In this document: in pieces, positions 13,222-15,088 of the stretch
Numbering within the stretch: position 1 is the first letter of the stretch
Layout of the letters: every line of letters begins with the position of its first letter
Origin: an uncultured Clostridia bacterium
GTDB taxonomy: Bacteria; Bacillota; Clostridia; Christensenellales; Aristaeellaceae
Direction: 5' to 3'
Assembly: GCA_947600345.1 (NCBI GenBank)
Contig: CANQGC010000041.1
Coordinates: forward strand, 1-15,088
DNA: 15,088 bases
The notes under the pieces: generated by a model
What the model saw: the letters and a program-made list of their open reading frames with translations, nothing else
What the model was told of the DNA's origin: nothing
Databases searched by the model: none
Program-made: the position numbers and the translations under genes

Positions 13222-15075
13222 ATGCACTGCGTAAGAAAGGTTACGGACAAGATCACCTGGATCGGCGGGGAGGACCGCCGGTTGGCGCTGTTTGAGAGCG
13301 CCTATCCCATTCCCGACGGCGTCTCCTACAACAGCTACTTCGTGGACGACGAGAAGACCATGGTGCTCGACGCCGTGGACCGCTCCGTCAGCGAGCGCTT
13401 CTTCGAGAACCTGGCGTTCATGCTCCAGGGCCGGAAGCTCGACTACCTGGTGGTCGATCACATGGAGCCCGACCACGCCGCCACCGTGGGCGAGGTCGTG
13501 CGCCGCTACCCCGAGGTCACCGTGGTCTGCAACGCCAAGATCGAGGTCATGCTCCGCCAGTACTTCGACTTCGACACCGGCAATGGCCGCGTGCTGATCG
13601 TCAAGGAGGGCGACACGCTCTCCACCGGCGCGATGCAGTTCACCTTCGTGATGGCGCCGATGGTCCACTGGCCCGAAGTCATGATGACCTACGAAATCAC
13701 GAACAAGATCCTCTTCTCCGCCGACGCCTTCGGCACCTTTGGCGCGCTCAACGGCTGCATGTTCGCCGACCAGGTGGACTTCGAGCGCGACTACATGGAC
13801 GAAGCGCGCCGCTACTACACGAACATCGTGGGCAAGTACGGCACCCAGGTCAAGGCCGCGCTGAAGAAGGCCGGGACGATCGAGATCGACATGATCTGCC
13901 CGCTGCACGGCTTCGTCTGGCGCAGGAACATCGGCGACTTCCTGGAGAAGTACGTGGCCTGGTCCCACTACATGCCCGAGGAGCAGGGCGTGCTGCTGAT
14001 CTACACCTCCGTCTACGGCGACACCGAGAACGCCGCGCAGATTCTGGCGGGCAAGCTGGTGGAGAAGGGCGTGAAGGTGAAGATGTACGACGCCTCCGTG
14101 ACCCACTCCTCCTACCTCGTCGCCGAAGCCTTCCGCTTCAGCCACATCGTGCTGGCGACGACCACCTACAACGCGGGCATCTTCATCAGCATGGAGAACC
14201 TGGTGCACGACATCGTGAACCACAATTTGCAGAACCGCACCTTCGCGCTGATCGAGAACGGCAGCTGGGCGCCCACCGCCGCGGGTCTGATGCGCAAGGA
14301 GCTGTCGGCGCTCAAGGGCGCGGAGTTCATTGAGAACACCATCACCATCAAGAGCGCCGTGAAGCCGGATCACCTGGACGAGCTGGAGGCCATGGCCCAG
14401 GCGCTGGCCGAGAGCGCCGGGGCGGAGCTGCCCGCCGCGCCCGCGCCGGTTCCCACCGCGCAGATCGACAACACGGCCATGTTCAAGCTGAGCTACGGCC
14501 TGTTCGTGCTCAGCGCCCAGGACGGCGACAAGCACAACGGCTGCATCATCAACACCGCCGTGCAGCTGACCGACTCGCCCAAGCGCATCACCATCGCCGT
14601 GAACAAGGCGAACTTCACCCACGACATGATCATGAAGACGCGGAAGTTCAACGTCTCGATCCTGGCGACCTCTGCGCCCTTCGCGCTGTTCCAGCACTTC
14701 GGCTTCCAGAGCGGCCGGGACGTGGAGAAGTTCGACGGCAAGTACGAGATTCGCGTGAGCGCGAACGGCGTGGTGTATCTGAACCAGTACGCCAACGCCT
14801 TCCTCTCGGGCCGGGTAATCGACGCGCTGGACTACGGCACGCACACGCTGTTCGTGGCGGACGTGACCGAGGCCCAGGTGCTCTCCAAGGAGCCGAGCAT
14901 GACCTACGCCTACTACTTCGAGCACGTGAAGCCCAAGCCGCAGCCGAAGGAGGAGCAGCAGGTGGGCTGGGTCTGCAAGATCTGCGGCTACGTCTACGAG
15001 GGCGAGGACCTTCCGGCGGACTTCGTCTGCCCCCTGTGCAAGCACGGCGCGGAGGACTTTGAGAAGCTGAAGTAG
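13222..15075 (+). CDS. Multidomain flavodiiron protein fused to flavin reductase and rubredoxin
   Basis: Flavodiiron proteins reduce O2 to water or NO to N2O, protecting anaerobes. This 617-residue protein packs the chain into one polypeptide. The lactamase-like diiron domain (1 to about 250) has HMEPDH (80-85), His149, Asp168 and His229, the full set of expected metal ligands. The flavodoxin domain (about 255-400) has the FMN loop YTSVYGDTEN (261-270) and ENGSW (345-349). After a Pro/Ala linker (about 402-412) comes a flavin reductase-like domain (about 417-570) with MFKLSYGLFVLSA. The C-terminal rubredoxin (about 582-617) has CKIC (585-588) and CPLC (603-606) for one iron. The start ATG 13222 follows AAAGAAAGG. 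Electrons probably pass from NAD(P)H through flavin and rubredoxin to the diiron centre; this order is inferred. The stop is at 15073-15075. Confidence 0.96.
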   Translation: MHCVRKVTDKITWIGGEDRRLALFESAYPIPDGVSYNSYFVDDEKTMVLDAVDRSVSERFFENLAFMLQGRKLDYLVVDHMEPDHAATVGEVVRRYPEVTVVCNAKIEVMLRQYFDFDTGNGRVLIVKEGDTLSTGAMQFTFVMAPMVHWPEVMMTYEITNKILFSADAFGTFGALNGCMFADQVDFERDYMDEARRYYTNIVGKYGTQVKAALKKAGTIEIDMICPLHGFVWRRNIGDFLEKYVAWSHYMPEEQGVLLIYTSVYGDTENAAQILAGKLVEKGVKVKMYDASVTHSSYLVAEAFRFSHIVLATTTYNAGIFISMENLVHDIVNHNLQNRTFALIENGSWAPTAAGLMRKELSALKGAEFIENTITIKSAVKPDHLDELEAMAQALAESAGAELPAAPAPVPTAQIDNTAMFKLSYGLFVLSAQDGDKHNGCIINTAVQLTDSPKRITIAVNKANFTHDMIMKTRKFNVSILATSAPFALFQHFGFQSGRDVEKFDGKYEIRVSANGVVYLNQYANAFLSGRVIDALDYGTHTLFVADVTEAQVLSKEPSMTYAYYFEHVKPKPQPKEEQQVGWVCKICGYVYEGEDLPADFVCPLCKHGAEDFEKLK

Positions 15076-15088
15076 GACCCAAGTGCAA

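Noticed and set aside
13030..15045. 671-codon open frame on the minus strand
   Set aside because: Exact shadow of trkH end and the flavodiiron gene; composition is His/Val/Leu/Gly-rich as expected for the complement of a high-G+C gene, with no start site or motif.

Overview
The window is about two-thirds G+C by eye. It has strong AGGAGG-type ribosome binding sites and clear TATAAT-type -10 boxes. Two gene products suit a strict or oxygen-limited anaerobe: a flavodiiron protein fused to flavin reductase and rubredoxin, and a TrkAH potassium system beside it. The best guess is a high-G+C member of the Clostridia (gut-type Firmicutes). This is inferred from style and gene content; there is no marker gene to fix it.

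Left block (1-2560, minus strand): a MoxR-type AAA+ ATPase, a DUF58 protein overlapping it by 4 bases, and the start of a small membrane protein that runs off the left edge. This is the usual MoxR/DUF58/membrane-protein arrangement of chaperone-like or envelope-linked operons. A good promoter for it lies at 2532-2560, back to back with a second promoter (2568-2596) that points right.

Gap (about 2600-3100): no gene, but at least ten short, mostly perfect hairpins, three of which belong to one GGGCTGCGCCC-type repeat family.

Middle block (3124-7171, plus strand): bifunctional NAD(P)HX epimerase/dehydratase, a Nudix hydrolase with an extra C-terminal region, an unrecognised small protein, a UPF0173-type metallo-beta-lactamase-fold hydrolase and an HD-domain hydrolase. 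Spacing is short and every gene but the first looks cotranscribed. All recognised products are hydrolases or metabolite-repair enzymes. Inside the first gene, on the opposite strand, lies a sequence that looks exactly like the 3' end of a tRNA or tmRNA, close to a change in codon use.

Gap 7172-7437: two perfect hairpins with different stems but the same 11-base loop, the second apparently inside a three-way junction. This is the strongest candidate for something undescribed.

Right block (7438-15075, plus strand): an FGGY sugar kinase followed one base later by a phosphohexomutase (own promoter at 7372-7400); then trkA and trkH (promoter at 10295-10323) and the four-module flavodiiron protein 28 bases later. 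The first pair would phosphorylate a sugar and move phosphate on a hexose; the second set handles K+ uptake and O2 or NO reduction.

Most genes are ordinary housekeeping or accessory metabolism. No phage, transposase, CRISPR, toxin-antitoxin or defence gene was seen.
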